NCBI RefSeq assembly: GCF_900115775.1
Contig: NZ_FOXS01000003.1
Coordinates: 1-64,000, forward strand
DNA from: Hymenobacter arizonensis
GTDB taxonomy: Bacteria; Bacteroidota; Bacteroidia; Cytophagales; Hymenobacteraceae
Reading direction: 5' to 3'
DNA: 64,000 nucleotides
The position numbers and the translations under genes were made by a program. Shown piece after piece: positions 43,831-51,891 of the stretch. Positions within the stretch are counted from its first letter, which is position 1, and each line of letters starts with the position of its first letter. A model generated the notes under the pieces. It was not told the origin of the DNA and made no database searches. It was given only the letters and a program-made list of their open reading frames with translations.

Positions 43831-46029
43831 TTACTCGCCTGGGTGATACGTCTTTTCGGCGTTGGCCTTTACGTCTTCCGGGTAAAAGCGCACTTCTTTG
43901 AAGCGGCCATTGGTGTAAAGCTCGGCCTGGTCGGTGAAATGCGGCAAGCCAGGGCGGCTATCCTGGCCGCCCGTCACTACTGACCGTGCTTTGATGCGCG
44001 GCCCAAATTCCACCACAGCTACGAAGCTGTTGCCTACGGCGCCGTAGCGCTTCTTGGTGCCGGGGTAGGCGCGAGCACCAAAAGCGGCCAACGAGCCCCA
44101 AGACGAGGAGGTAAAGGCCACAGGCAAGCTGGGCTTCTGGTCATCAAAGCTTTCCTGAATGTTGCCGGTGAGGCGTTGGAAGCGGTTTATGTCGCCCCAG
44201 GCGGTTTTCCAGGTGCCGAAGCTGCGGGTGAGGTCATCCAGGGCTTCGGTCAGGGCGGCTACCTTTTCCTGCGGGCTGGTTTCGGCCAAAGCAAACTTGG
44301 TGAAGCTGATGTAGTCCAGCTGCGGCTGGGCCGCCGGCACGCGAGCCCGGGCTTTGGCCAGTAGCCGCTCGGCCCAGTAAATGGCCACGGTCTGGGCCAC
44401 AGAAGTCTGGCTGTAGTTGTGGTTCCAGGCCTTTAGAAGTCCAATGGCCTCGGCCAGAGCCGGCGCGTTGGCTTTCTCAACGGAGGTGGGCTGGTAGGCC
44501 GTGAGCAGCGCGGGCAGCATGTCGTCGAAGGCGGTGAGGTGCGGGTCATTGGCCGCCGCAATCAGGGTGTCGAGCGTGAAAATGGCTTTTTTGTTCAGCA
44601 CCCGCACGGCGTTCAGGCCCCGGTAGTTTTCGGCATCGGGCGCCATGTATTTGGGGAATTTGGCCGGTTCGGGACTGGCGGCCCCGGCCACCGTAAACGG
44701 CGTAGAGTTGCAGTTCTGAATGAAGCCGCTGGCGGGGTTGTGCACCTGCACCAACTCGTTCACGCCGTGGAAGCCTTTCCATTCGGTGGCGGGGTTGCTG
44801 CCGTCCACGGGCTGGCTCCAGTCAAACTTGGCGTCGCGCCGGGGCATGAAATTGCCGTGCCAGTAGGCTATGCTGCCCTTGCTGTCAGCAAACACGGTGT
44901 TGTTGGAAGCGTTGCCGTTAAGCTTCATCACTTCCTGAAAACTGGCGTAGCCCGTGGCTTTGGTGCGCAGGTAGGACTGCTGCAGCGCCGCCAGTGGCTC
45001 GTTCATCATGCGCACGGCCACCCACTGGTTGTCGGCTTTCTGGCCCACAATGGGGCCGTGGTGGGTGCGGTACATGGTGTACTCCCGGCGCAACATCTTG
45101 TCGCCGTCGCGGTAGGGCAGAGATACTTTCTCCACCTTCACTGGCGGCAACTTGTCGCCGTACTTATAGAAAAATTTGCCGTCCTTTTTCTCAATGGTTT
45201 CGAGGTATTCGTCCATGGAATCGGCCTGGCTGGAAGTGTGCATCCACCCGCAGTTTTCATTAAAGCCCTGGTACACGAAGAACTGCCCCCAGGTCACGGC
45301 GCCGTAGGCGTTCAGGCCCTGCTGGCTCACCATCTGCACTTCGGAGCGGAAGTAGAACGAGGTGTGCGGGTTGATGAGCAGCAGGGCGTTGCCGCTGGCG
45401 CTTTTGCCCGGCGCTATGGCAAATCCATTGGAGCCCACGGGCTCCCGCTCGCGCTTTTCAAAGTCGGTGTTTATCCAAGAGCTGGACTTTTTCTGGCTGT
45501 AAAAGGCCTTCAGCCGCTCGGTGCTCACCACGCTGATGTTGCCGCCAATGCTGCCTTCGCTGAACATGAGCGGCATCCAGGGCTGGAAGCGGCGCAGCAG
45601 CTTGGGCTTCACGGTGGGGTGGGTGGCGAGGTAGTAGTTGGTGCCGGCCGCGAAGGCGTCCAGCAGTTTTTTCATCTCGGCCGGCGTTTTCTTGTAAATG
45701 GCGATGGCCTGGGTGGAGTCCATGAACAGGCGGGCGCGCAAGTCGTGGTACAGCGCGGCTTCGCCCTCTACTTCGGCCAGGCGGCCAATGGCGTCGAGGT
45801 AGTTCATCTCGACGCGGTCAAAGTCGTCCTCGCACTGGGTGTAGAGCAGGCCAAACACGGCATCGGCGTCGGTTTTACCATAGATGTGCGGCACGCCATA
45901 CGTGTCGCGGGTGATGGAAACCTGCTTGGCTTGCTGCTTCCAGGCAGCTATTTCGGCCGGCTTAAAGGCCTGCCCGTGGGCCCCGGCGCAAGCAAAAACA
46001 AAAAGCAGTGAGAGGGAGATTCTGGGCAT
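43831..46029 (-). CDS. Penicillin acylase family Ntn hydrolase, secreted
   Basis: A 732-residue precursor with signal peptide MPRISLSLLFVFACAGAHGQ. The alpha-chain part has VSITRDTYGVPHIYGKTDADA. Autocatalytic cleavage should expose Ser200 in REPVGSNGFAIAP as the N-terminal nucleophile of the beta chain, followed by LLINPHTSFYFRSE. The family hydrolyses amides such as penicillins or acyl-homoserine lactones. The substrate here is unknown. I chose the ATG at 46029 because it starts the signal peptide; the upstream frame is not coding-like. Confidence 0.9.
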   Translation of the reverse strand: MPRISLSLLFVFACAGAHGQAFKPAEIAAWKQQAKQVSITRDTYGVPHIYGKTDADAVFGLLYTQCEDDFDRVEMNYLDAIGRLAEVEGEAALYHDLRARLFMDSTQAIAIYKKTPAEMKKLLDAFAAGTNYYLATHPTVKPKLLRRFQPWMPLMFSEGSIGGNISVVSTERLKAFYSQKKSSSWINTDFEKREREPVGSNGFAIAPGKSASGNALLLINPHTSFYFRSEVQMVSQQGLNAYGAVTWGQFFVYQGFNENCGWMHTSSQADSMDEYLETIEKKDGKFFYKYGDKLPPVKVEKVSLPYRDGDKMLRREYTMYRTHHGPIVGQKADNQWVAVRMMNEPLAALQQSYLRTKATGYASFQEVMKLNGNASNNTVFADSKGSIAYWHGNFMPRRDAKFDWSQPVDGSNPATEWKGFHGVNELVQVHNPASGFIQNCNSTPFTVAGAASPEPAKFPKYMAPDAENYRGLNAVRVLNKKAIFTLDTLIAAANDPHLTAFDDMLPALLTAYQPTSVEKANAPALAEAIGLLKAWNHNYSQTSVAQTVAIYWAERLLAKARARVPAAQPQLDYISFTKFALAETSPQEKVAALTEALDDLTRSFGTWKTAWGDINRFQRLTGNIQESFDDQKPSLPVAFTSSSWGSLAAFGARAYPGTKKRYGAVGNSFVAVVEFGPRIKARSVVTGGQDSRPGLPHFTDQAELYTNGRFKEVRFYPEDVKANAEKTYHPGE

Positions 46030-46405
46030 AAAGGGCAAGGGTGGGAGTGGAGGGTGCTTCGCTTCGGTTACCAAAGTAAGGCGTAGGGTGGGCACAACAG
46101 GCCAAGTGCGAGCATAAGGCCATTGCGAGCCGCTGTGTAAATGCCCGTGACTATTGAGTTTGGGTGAGGATTAACGACCCCACTGCTTCTACTCGCAAAG
46201 CAGGTTTCAAACCGAAGTGTTTTACCAGGCCAGAAGAAACCGGCGCTGAACCGGGTGACCGGGCAGGCGTAAACAGAAGGCCATCGGCGCATTGCCGTGG
46301 CATCGTCATGCCAGGTTTGGGCTGAGCCCTACTGGCATTGCCTTCTTAATGACTTAGGGCTTCTTCAGAGGCTTGCCCTGCGGTGGTCGCTTTGCTGATG
46401 TAATT
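46030..46405 (+). other. 376-base gap between divergent genes, no gene recognised
   Basis: The gap holds no protein family and no TAnnTTTG element on either strand. Only weak local pairing is seen (AGCCCT near 46326 with AGGGCT near 46356). It should contain promoters of the acylase and DUF421 genes. Confidence 0.45.
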
Positions 46406-46930
46406 ATGGAACAATTCTTCTTCTCCAACTGGACCAGCTTGGTTCGCACCATCGTCATTGGCACGCTGGCCTACGCCAGCCTCATTTTGCTGCTTCGCAT
46501 TTCGGGCAAGCGCACCTTGTCAAAAATGAATGCTTTCGACTTTGTGGTGACGGTGGCCATGGGCTCTGTTCTGGCAACGGTGCTGCTCAACAAAAGCGTG
46601 CCGCTGCTCGACGGCATCCTGGCTTTTGGGCTACTCATCGGGCTGCAGTTTGCCATTACGTGGCTGGCCGTGCGCTACAAAGCCGTGAGCCAGCTCGTGA
46701 AAGCCGAGCCGACCTTGCTGGTGTACCAGGGCCAGTACCAGCACAAAGCCATGCGCACCGAGCGGGTAACGGAAGGAGAAATTCTGGCCGGATTGCGGGA
46801 GCGGGGCATCAGTTCGCTCACGGAAGCGGCGGCGGTGGTTCTGGAAACCGACGGCACGCTGAACGTGCTCAGGCAGGCACCAAATGGCTCGCAGTCGGCG
46901 CTAGCTCCGGTATCAGGCATGCCCAAATAG
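46406..46930 (+). CDS. DUF421 (YetF/YcaP-like) membrane protein
   Basis: A 174-residue protein with three membrane segments in the first 90 residues, including LLLRISGKRTLSKMNAFDFV and AMGSVLATVLL, then a soluble domain with LVYQGQYQHKAMRTERVTE and LRERGISSLTEAAAVVLE. Membership in DUF421 is clear; function in stress or membrane sensing is not. I chose the ATG at 46406, since the frame upstream contributes only random residues. Confidence 0.88.
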   Translation: MEQFFFSNWTSLVRTIVIGTLAYASLILLLRISGKRTLSKMNAFDFVVTVAMGSVLATVLLNKSVPLLDGILAFGLLIGLQFAITWLAVRYKAVSQLVKAEPTLLVYQGQYQHKAMRTERVTEGEILAGLRERGISSLTEAAAVVLETDGTLNVLRQAPNGSQSALAPVSGMPK

Positions 46931-47070
46931 TTTGCAAAAGGCCTACTGTCAGTTACAAATGGGCCAGCCGTTGGGTTTTAGCGTACACTTTAGCCTGGTA
47001 TACCGGCCAAACTAGCGACGCGGCGAGTCACGACAGTTGCCCGATTAGCCAGCGCCACAGCTCTTATTCC

Positions 47071-48435
47071 ATGAACAGACTCCGGCTTGCTTGGTCCAAC
47101 GTCAACTCCAGCCTGTGGTTTGTGCCCACGCTGATGGTGACGGCCGCGTCGGGCTTGGCCTACGGCTTGGTGATGCTGGACGACAGCATCGAACACGAGT
47201 GGCTACAGGACTACCCCATGCTGTTCGGGGCCGGGGCCGACGGTGCCCGGGGCATGCTCACGGCCATTGCCAGTTCCATGATTACGGTGGCGGGCCTCAT
47301 TTTTTCGCTCACGCTGGCCACCTTGGCCCAGGTGTCGAGCCAGTACACGCCGCGGGTGCTACGCAACTTCATGGGCGACCGTGCCAACCAGCTGGTGCTG
47401 GGGTTTTTCGTGAGCATTTTCGTGTACTGCCTAATTGTGCTGCGCACCATTCGGGGCGGCGACGAAGGAAAGTTCATTCCCTCGCTGGCCGTGGCGGGCG
47501 GGCTGGTGTTGGCCCTGGTGAGCATCGGGGTGCTCATCTTCTTCATTCACCACATTGCGTCGTCCATCCAGGCGTCCACCATCATTGCCCGGGCCGCGGC
47601 CGAAACCCAAGGCGCCCTGGAAAACCTGTTTCCGGAGCAGTTGGGCCAAGAAGCCACCGCCTCCGAGGCCACCGACTGGCGCGAAACCGACCACCAGTGG
47701 CACGCCATTCTGGCCCTGCGTAGCGGCTACGTGCAGGACGTCGACAACGAAGGCCTGCTGGACTTCGCCCGCGAAATAAACGGCGTGGTGCGCATGGAAC
47801 GCAGCATTGGCAGCTTTGTGGCTCAGGAAGCCCCGCTGGTTTCGGTGGCCCGCTACGATGGCCAACCCTTCGGCACCCCCGATGAAAAAACGCGCCAGCG
47901 CCTCTGCGGGACCTATGGCATCGGCGACCTGCGCACCATCGACCAGGACCTCGGCTTCGGTTTCCGCCAGCTGGTCGACATTGCCCTGAAAGCCCTTTCG
48001 CCGGGCGTCAACGATACAACCACGGCCATCCTCTGCGTCGACCAGTTGGGCGCCCTGCTCAGCCTCCTGGCCGACCGCAAGCTTAATGAGCCGCTGCGTT
48101 CTGAAGGCGGGCGGGTGCGCGTGGTGGCCCGAAGCCCCACGTTTGCCACGTACACAGGTTTGGCGTTCGACCAGGTTCGCAGCAGCGCAGAGGGCAACGT
48201 GGCGGTGCTGCTGCGCTTGCTCACGGCCATCGAAACCGTGGCGCGCCGCACCAGCAGCGAAGACCGGTTGGCCACACTTCAGCAACAAGCCGACCGCGTG
48301 CGCAAGCAAGCCGATGCGATGCTGCAGTTTGAGCACGATAAACAAGACGTCTTCGCCCGTTACCTGGCGGTCGGCAACACGATAAAGGCAGCCGCTCAAA
48401 GCAAAAAGCCCTCGCCGGAGGGCAAGGGCTTTTAA
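47071..48435 (+). CDS. DUF2254 membrane protein
   Basis: A 454-residue protein with about four N-terminal membrane segments (SSLWFVPTLMVTAASGLAYG first) and a long soluble C-terminus containing LGFGFRQLVDIALKALSPGVNDTTTA. DUF2254 is an uncharacterised envelope family. The ATG at 47071 is chosen; the upstream frame overlaps DUF421 in another phase. The last ten codons (KKPSPEGKGF) encode a terminator stem, so the stop codon lies in the T tract. Confidence 0.86.
   Translation: MNRLRLAWSNVNSSLWFVPTLMVTAASGLAYGLVMLDDSIEHEWLQDYPMLFGAGADGARGMLTAIASSMITVAGLIFSLTLATLAQVSSQYTPRVLRNFMGDRANQLVLGFFVSIFVYCLIVLRTIRGGDEGKFIPSLAVAGGLVLALVSIGVLIFFIHHIASSIQASTIIARAAAETQGALENLFPEQLGQEATASEATDWRETDHQWHAILALRSGYVQDVDNEGLLDFAREINGVVRMERSIGSFVAQEAPLVSVARYDGQPFGTPDEKTRQRLCGTYGIGDLRTIDQDLGFGFRQLVDIALKALSPGVNDTTTAILCVDQLGALLSLLADRKLNEPLRSEGGRVRVVARSPTFATYTGLAFDQVRSSAEGNVAVLLRLLTAIETVARRTSSEDRLATLQQQADRVRKQADAMLQFEHDKQDVFARYLAVGNTIKAAAQSKKPSPEGKGF
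48404..48433 (+). terminator. Terminator overlapping the DUF2254 3' end
   Basis: A stem (48404-48416 with 48421-48433, 12 of 13 bp) followed by T4 that contains part of the stop codon. Structure and coding overlap. Confidence 0.75.
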
Positions 48436-48485
48436 TTAATAGCAAGGTCGCGGATTCAGATAAATCCGCGATAAGTCGATACGGA

Positions 48486-48833
48486 TTAAGCCGAAAACGA
48501 CGAGCCGCAGCCGCAGGTGCTCTTGGCCTGGGGATTGTTGAACACAAAGCCGCGGGCGTTGAGACCGTCCTGGAAGTCGACTTCCATGCCGAGAACGTAC
48601 ATAGCATGCTTTTTATCCATGATGAGCTTCAGGCCGTCGAGGTCGTAGATTTCGTCGGCGTCTTTGGCTTTGTCGAAGCCGAGCAGGTAGCTCATGCCCG
48701 AGCAGCCACCGCCCTGCACGCCAATGCGCAGGCCGTAGTCGGCGGGCACGTTCTTTTCCTGGATAATATTCTTCACCTCGACCACAGCGCGGTCGGTGAG
48801 GCTAATGGGAGCGAGGGTGGCAACGGAAGCCAT
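48486..48833 (-). CDS. A-type iron-sulfur cluster assembly protein (IscA/ErpA/HesB)
   Basis: A 115-residue Fe-S carrier. The three conserved cysteines are present: GGGCSGMSYLLGF near residue 44 and CGCGSSF near residue 108-110. Helix and strand positions follow the HesB fold. It passes clusters to apoproteins in the cytoplasm. ErpA, IscA and SufA cannot be separated by sequence alone, and no suf/isc genes are adjacent. A -7 element lies 33 bases upstream. Confidence 0.94.
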   Translation of the reverse strand: MASVATLAPISLTDRAVVEVKNIIQEKNVPADYGLRIGVQGGGCSGMSYLLGFDKAKDADEIYDLDGLKLIMDKKHAMYVLGMEVDFQDGLNARGFVFNNPQAKSTCGCGSSFSA

Positions 48834-48865
48834 AATTGAAAGACGTTTTAGAACTAGGTGGACGA

Positions 48866-48873
48866 CAAAGATA
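48866..48873 (-). promoter_or_regulatory. Bacteroidota -7 element for the A-type carrier gene
   Basis: On the minus strand TATCTTTG fits TAnnTTTG, 32 bases before the ATG at 48833. Confidence 0.5.
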
Positions 48874-49063
48874 CAGCGGCTGCCGGAGTAGCTCGCGGCA
48901 CAGCGTCAGGAGTAGAAACAGCAGTTGGGGGGCAGTGGTTCACGGCGTAAGTTTGCGGCCGGTGCCAGCGAGGCGGGTTTTGCTCCTGCACGCGCCAACC
49001 GGCAACCATTTCGTTTCAAGGTTCGAATTACCTTATCGCCTTCCACCGCTTTTCCTCGACTTT

Positions 49064-49600
49064 ATGGATTCTACCGCTTATTTCTTCGACCTGCTCAAAA
49101 TCGTACTGCCTGCCCTCATTGTTGCTGGGTCGATTTACTTGCTTTTTAGACAGTTTCTGCAAAAAGAGCAGCAGCGGCGCCTGATTGAGATGCGGTTGGA
49201 AAGCAACAAAACCACGCTGCCCCTGCGCTTGCAGGCCTACGAGCGGGTGGTGCTATTTCTGGAGCGCATTTCGCCTAACAATATCCTCGTGCGTCTAAGC
49301 AGCGCCGGCCAATCTGCTCCCGACTTTCATCGCCTCCTGCAGCAGGAAATCCGGGCCGAATACGAACACAACCTCTCGCAGCAGCTCTACATCTCCGGCG
49401 ATGCCTGGACCACGGTAAAGGAAGCCAAAGAAAACGTGCTGACGATGGTAAACCGCGCCTTTCACGGCATCCAAAACCCCAGCCAGGCCCGCGGCACGGA
49501 GCTAGCTAAACGCATCCTCGAAGGCCTGATGATGGACGGCGCCGAGCCTACAGCCCAAGCGCTGGCCGTGGTAAAGAACGAAGCCGCCGGCCTGTTTTAA
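49064..49600 (+). CDS. Membrane-anchored hypothetical protein
   Basis: A 178-residue protein. One N-terminal membrane helix (LLKIVLPALIVAGSIYLLF) is followed by a cytoplasmic, helix-rich domain with EQQRRLIEMRLESNKTTLPL and LLQQEIRAEYEHNLSQQLY. I know it only as a conserved Bacteroidota protein without function. I chose the ATG at 49064; the long frame before it runs over the gap and lacks any signal. Confidence 0.65.
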   Translation: MDSTAYFFDLLKIVLPALIVAGSIYLLFRQFLQKEQQRRLIEMRLESNKTTLPLRLQAYERVVLFLERISPNNILVRLSSAGQSAPDFHRLLQQEIRAEYEHNLSQQLYISGDAWTTVKEAKENVLTMVNRAFHGIQNPSQARGTELAKRILEGLMMDGAEPTAQALAVVKNEAAGLF

Positions 49601-49617
49601 TTCTAAAGTAAAACGAC

Positions 49618-49788
49618 AAACTCCCCTCCTCAGTTGAGGAGGGGACGCTGGCGCAAAGCGCCAGCTGGGGTGGTTGAAGTCGTTGAACGACTCGCATCTG
49701 CGATGTTCGCCCATCGTTCAACGAGTTCAACCACCCCCGTTCGAGCCCTTGGCTCGAACATCCCCTCCTCGGCTGAGGAGGGGAGTTT
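49618..49788. repeat. Multi-hairpin palindromic element
   Basis: A 171-base element with five stems: outer arms 49618-49645 and 49761-49788 (26 of 28 paired), each itself a 10-bp hairpin; small stems 647-654/658-665 and 739-747/751-759 (within 49.6-49.8 kb); and a central pair 49667-49690 with 49714-49737 at 23 of 24 positions. The order is symmetric. It lies between the anchored hypothetical and bshA. Confidence 0.95.
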
Positions 49789-49792
49789 TTAT

Positions 49793-50929
49793 TTATACCG
49801 CTACGGCAACCGCCTCAGCCGCTTGCCGGTAGCACTCTTCATACAGCGGCACAATCTTCTCCACCGCAAACTCTTCAGCCCGGGCGCGAGCGGCAGCTTT
49901 AAAGCGGGGTAGGTTCTCATCGTCGAGCACGTAGAGGGCATTTTTAACCATGTCCTCTACGTCGCCGATTTCGCTAATCATGCCGGTTACGCCGTGCACG
50001 TTTAGCTCGGGAATGCCGCCGGCATTGGTGCTCACCACGGGCACTTCGCAGGCCATGGCTTCGAGGGCGGCGAGGCCGAAACTCTCGTTTTCGGAAGGCA
50101 TCAGGAACAGGTCGCCCACGCTTAGCACTTCTTCTACGGCTTCGAGCTTGCCCAGGAAACGCAGGTCGCGGTGCACGTCGAGGTCGCGGGCCAGCTTTTC
50201 CATTCGGTTGCGGTCGGGGCCGTCGCCCACGAGGAGGAGCTTGGCGGGAATCTGCTCGCGCACACCTACAAAAATTCGCAGCACGTCTTCCACGCGCTTC
50301 ACAGTGCGGAAGTTGCTGGTATGAATCAGTAACTTCTCGCCTTCGGGCGCGATAGCGGCGCGGAAATGGCTTTTTTCCTGCTTTTTGAAACGCTGCAGGT
50401 CGATGAAGTTGGGGATGACGGCGATTTCTTTCTCAATGGCGAAGTATTCGTAGGTTTCGCGCCGCAAATCGGCCGAAACGGACGTAACGCCGTCGCTCTG
50501 GTTGATGCTGAAGGTGACCACCGGCTCAAAGCTGGCGTCTTTGCCTACCAGTGTAATATCGGTGCCGTGCAGCGTGGTCACCACCGGAATCTGAATGCCG
50601 CGGGCCCGCAGAATCTGTTTGGCCATGAAGGCTGCCGAGGCGTGCGGAATGGCGTAGTGCACGTGCAGCACGTCGAGCTTCTCATTCTGCACAATGTCAA
50701 CCATCTTGCTGGTCAGCGCCAGTTCGTAGGGTGGAAACTGGAAGAGCGGATACGCCGGCACATACACCTCGTGATAAAAGAGGTTCTCGTTGAAAAAGTC
50801 GAGCCGCACCGGCTGGCTGTAGGTAATAAAGTGCACCCGGTGACCGCGCTGGGCCAGGGCTTTGCCCAATTCCGTGGCCACCACGCCGGAGCCGCCAAAC
50901 GTGGGGTAACAAACAATGCCGATGTTCAT
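49793..50929 (-). CDS. bshA: N-acetylglucosaminyl L-malate synthase BshA
   Basis: A 378-residue GT4 enzyme that joins GlcNAc from UDP-GlcNAc to L-malate, the first step of bacillithiol synthesis. Its N-terminus MNIGIVCYPTFGGSGVVATELG is characteristic of BshA. Other marks are HVHYAIPHASAAF, VTTLHGTDITLVG, and the donor-site ESFGLAALEAMACEVPVV (EX7E). The start and length fit the family. No bshB or bshC lies in the window; these are commonly elsewhere in Bacteroidota. The stop lies four bases past the multi-hairpin element. Confidence 0.95.
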   Translation of the reverse strand: MNIGIVCYPTFGGSGVVATELGKALAQRGHRVHFITYSQPVRLDFFNENLFYHEVYVPAYPLFQFPPYELALTSKMVDIVQNEKLDVLHVHYAIPHASAAFMAKQILRARGIQIPVVTTLHGTDITLVGKDASFEPVVTFSINQSDGVTSVSADLRRETYEYFAIEKEIAVIPNFIDLQRFKKQEKSHFRAAIAPEGEKLLIHTSNFRTVKRVEDVLRIFVGVREQIPAKLLLVGDGPDRNRMEKLARDLDVHRDLRFLGKLEAVEEVLSVGDLFLMPSENESFGLAALEAMACEVPVVSTNAGGIPELNVHGVTGMISEIGDVEDMVKNALYVLDDENLPRFKAAARARAEEFAVEKIVPLYEECYRQAAEAVAVAV

Positions 50930-51091
50930 AAAGCAAGTAACGCGGAAATGGGCCGTGCGTTCTGCTTAACCGCAATTTGGCCGAGATGTTGGGGCCTATT
51001 GGTTGCGCAACCGCCTAAGTATGTGACGTGCTTAGCGCCACATTATTTTATAGTCGTCACAATCAGCGAGGAGTTGCTTTGTAAACAGCTA

Positions 51092-51832
51092 TTACAAATC
51101 GAAGAAATAGGTGCCCGTTAGCTGCACCACGCGGTTGTGAGCCGCGTCGCGGGCGAAATCGTGGCCATAGTCATAGAGAAGGTACGGCTCGGAAGGATGG
51201 AGATTGACCAGCCCCAACTGATAGGCTACTTGTACTTGCATGGGTCCCCGCCGATAACCAATACCCAAATTTAGGCCTGCGTCCAAGCGTGAGTTATAGG
51301 TGTCGGACCCGTAGCGAATCTTGTCGTTGAAATGGTAAGGAGCATACTTTATGGCTGGGTGATAACTAAGCGTGGTTCCGCGCCGTTGGCCGCCGACTCC
51401 CAAAGCCGCATAAGGTCCCCCAAAAAGTTGAAAGTTGCTAACTTGATAAACTACGTTAACAGGGAGTTCCAGCCAATTGTACCGGTTGCTGCTACGTGTA
51501 TTATTTCCGCTGTTGATAATGCCAAAGGTTGCATTTGTGTACTCCACATTGCTCGAGGTGTTTAAGCTCTCACCTTTTTGCGAGAACAACATGGCAGATT
51601 GCAGGGAAAAATTACGAAAGGCTATTTCGAGTACGGCTCCAGCCTGCCAGGCAAGGATACTGGATTTCTCTGTTGAATAGCTGAAGGGACCACTTGCTCC
51701 CGAGCTAGCGGCATCGAGCGTCGTGGTTGCGCGGTTGCCCCCACCACGTAAGCCCAGGCGGTAGGTAGTTTGGGCCGAAGCCGCGGTCACACTCAGAAGG
51801 GCAAACGTCAGAAGTAAAAGTGCGAATCTCAT
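51092..51832 (-). CDS. Outer-membrane beta-barrel protein (PorT-like)
   Basis: A 246-residue protein with signal peptide MRFALLLLTFALLSVTAASA ending at AQ, then alternating strands typical of small porin-like barrels, for example YRLGLRGGGNRATTTLD, WLELPVNVVYQVSNFQLFGG and LNLGIGYRRGPMQVQVAYQ. The last residue is an aromatic-hydrophobic strand end (YFFDL). It would span the outer membrane. Specific role unknown; membership of the PorT family is likely. Confidence 0.85.
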   Translation of the reverse strand: MRFALLLLTFALLSVTAASAQTTYRLGLRGGGNRATTTLDAASSGASGPFSYSTEKSSILAWQAGAVLEIAFRNFSLQSAMLFSQKGESLNTSSNVEYTNATFGIINSGNNTRSSNRYNWLELPVNVVYQVSNFQLFGGPYAALGVGGQRRGTTLSYHPAIKYAPYHFNDKIRYGSDTYNSRLDAGLNLGIGYRRGPMQVQVAYQLGLVNLHPSEPYLLYDYGHDFARDAAHNRVVQLTGTYFFDL

Positions 51833-51891
51833 GAGGTAATGAATGGGTGATACCGCCATGAGGGACGCGGACCTTAAAAGGTTGCGTGGGC

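Noticed and set aside
44539..46011. A 490-codon plus-strand frame opposite the acylase gene
   Set aside because: Shadow of a real gene, His/Val/Gly-rich, with no family match.
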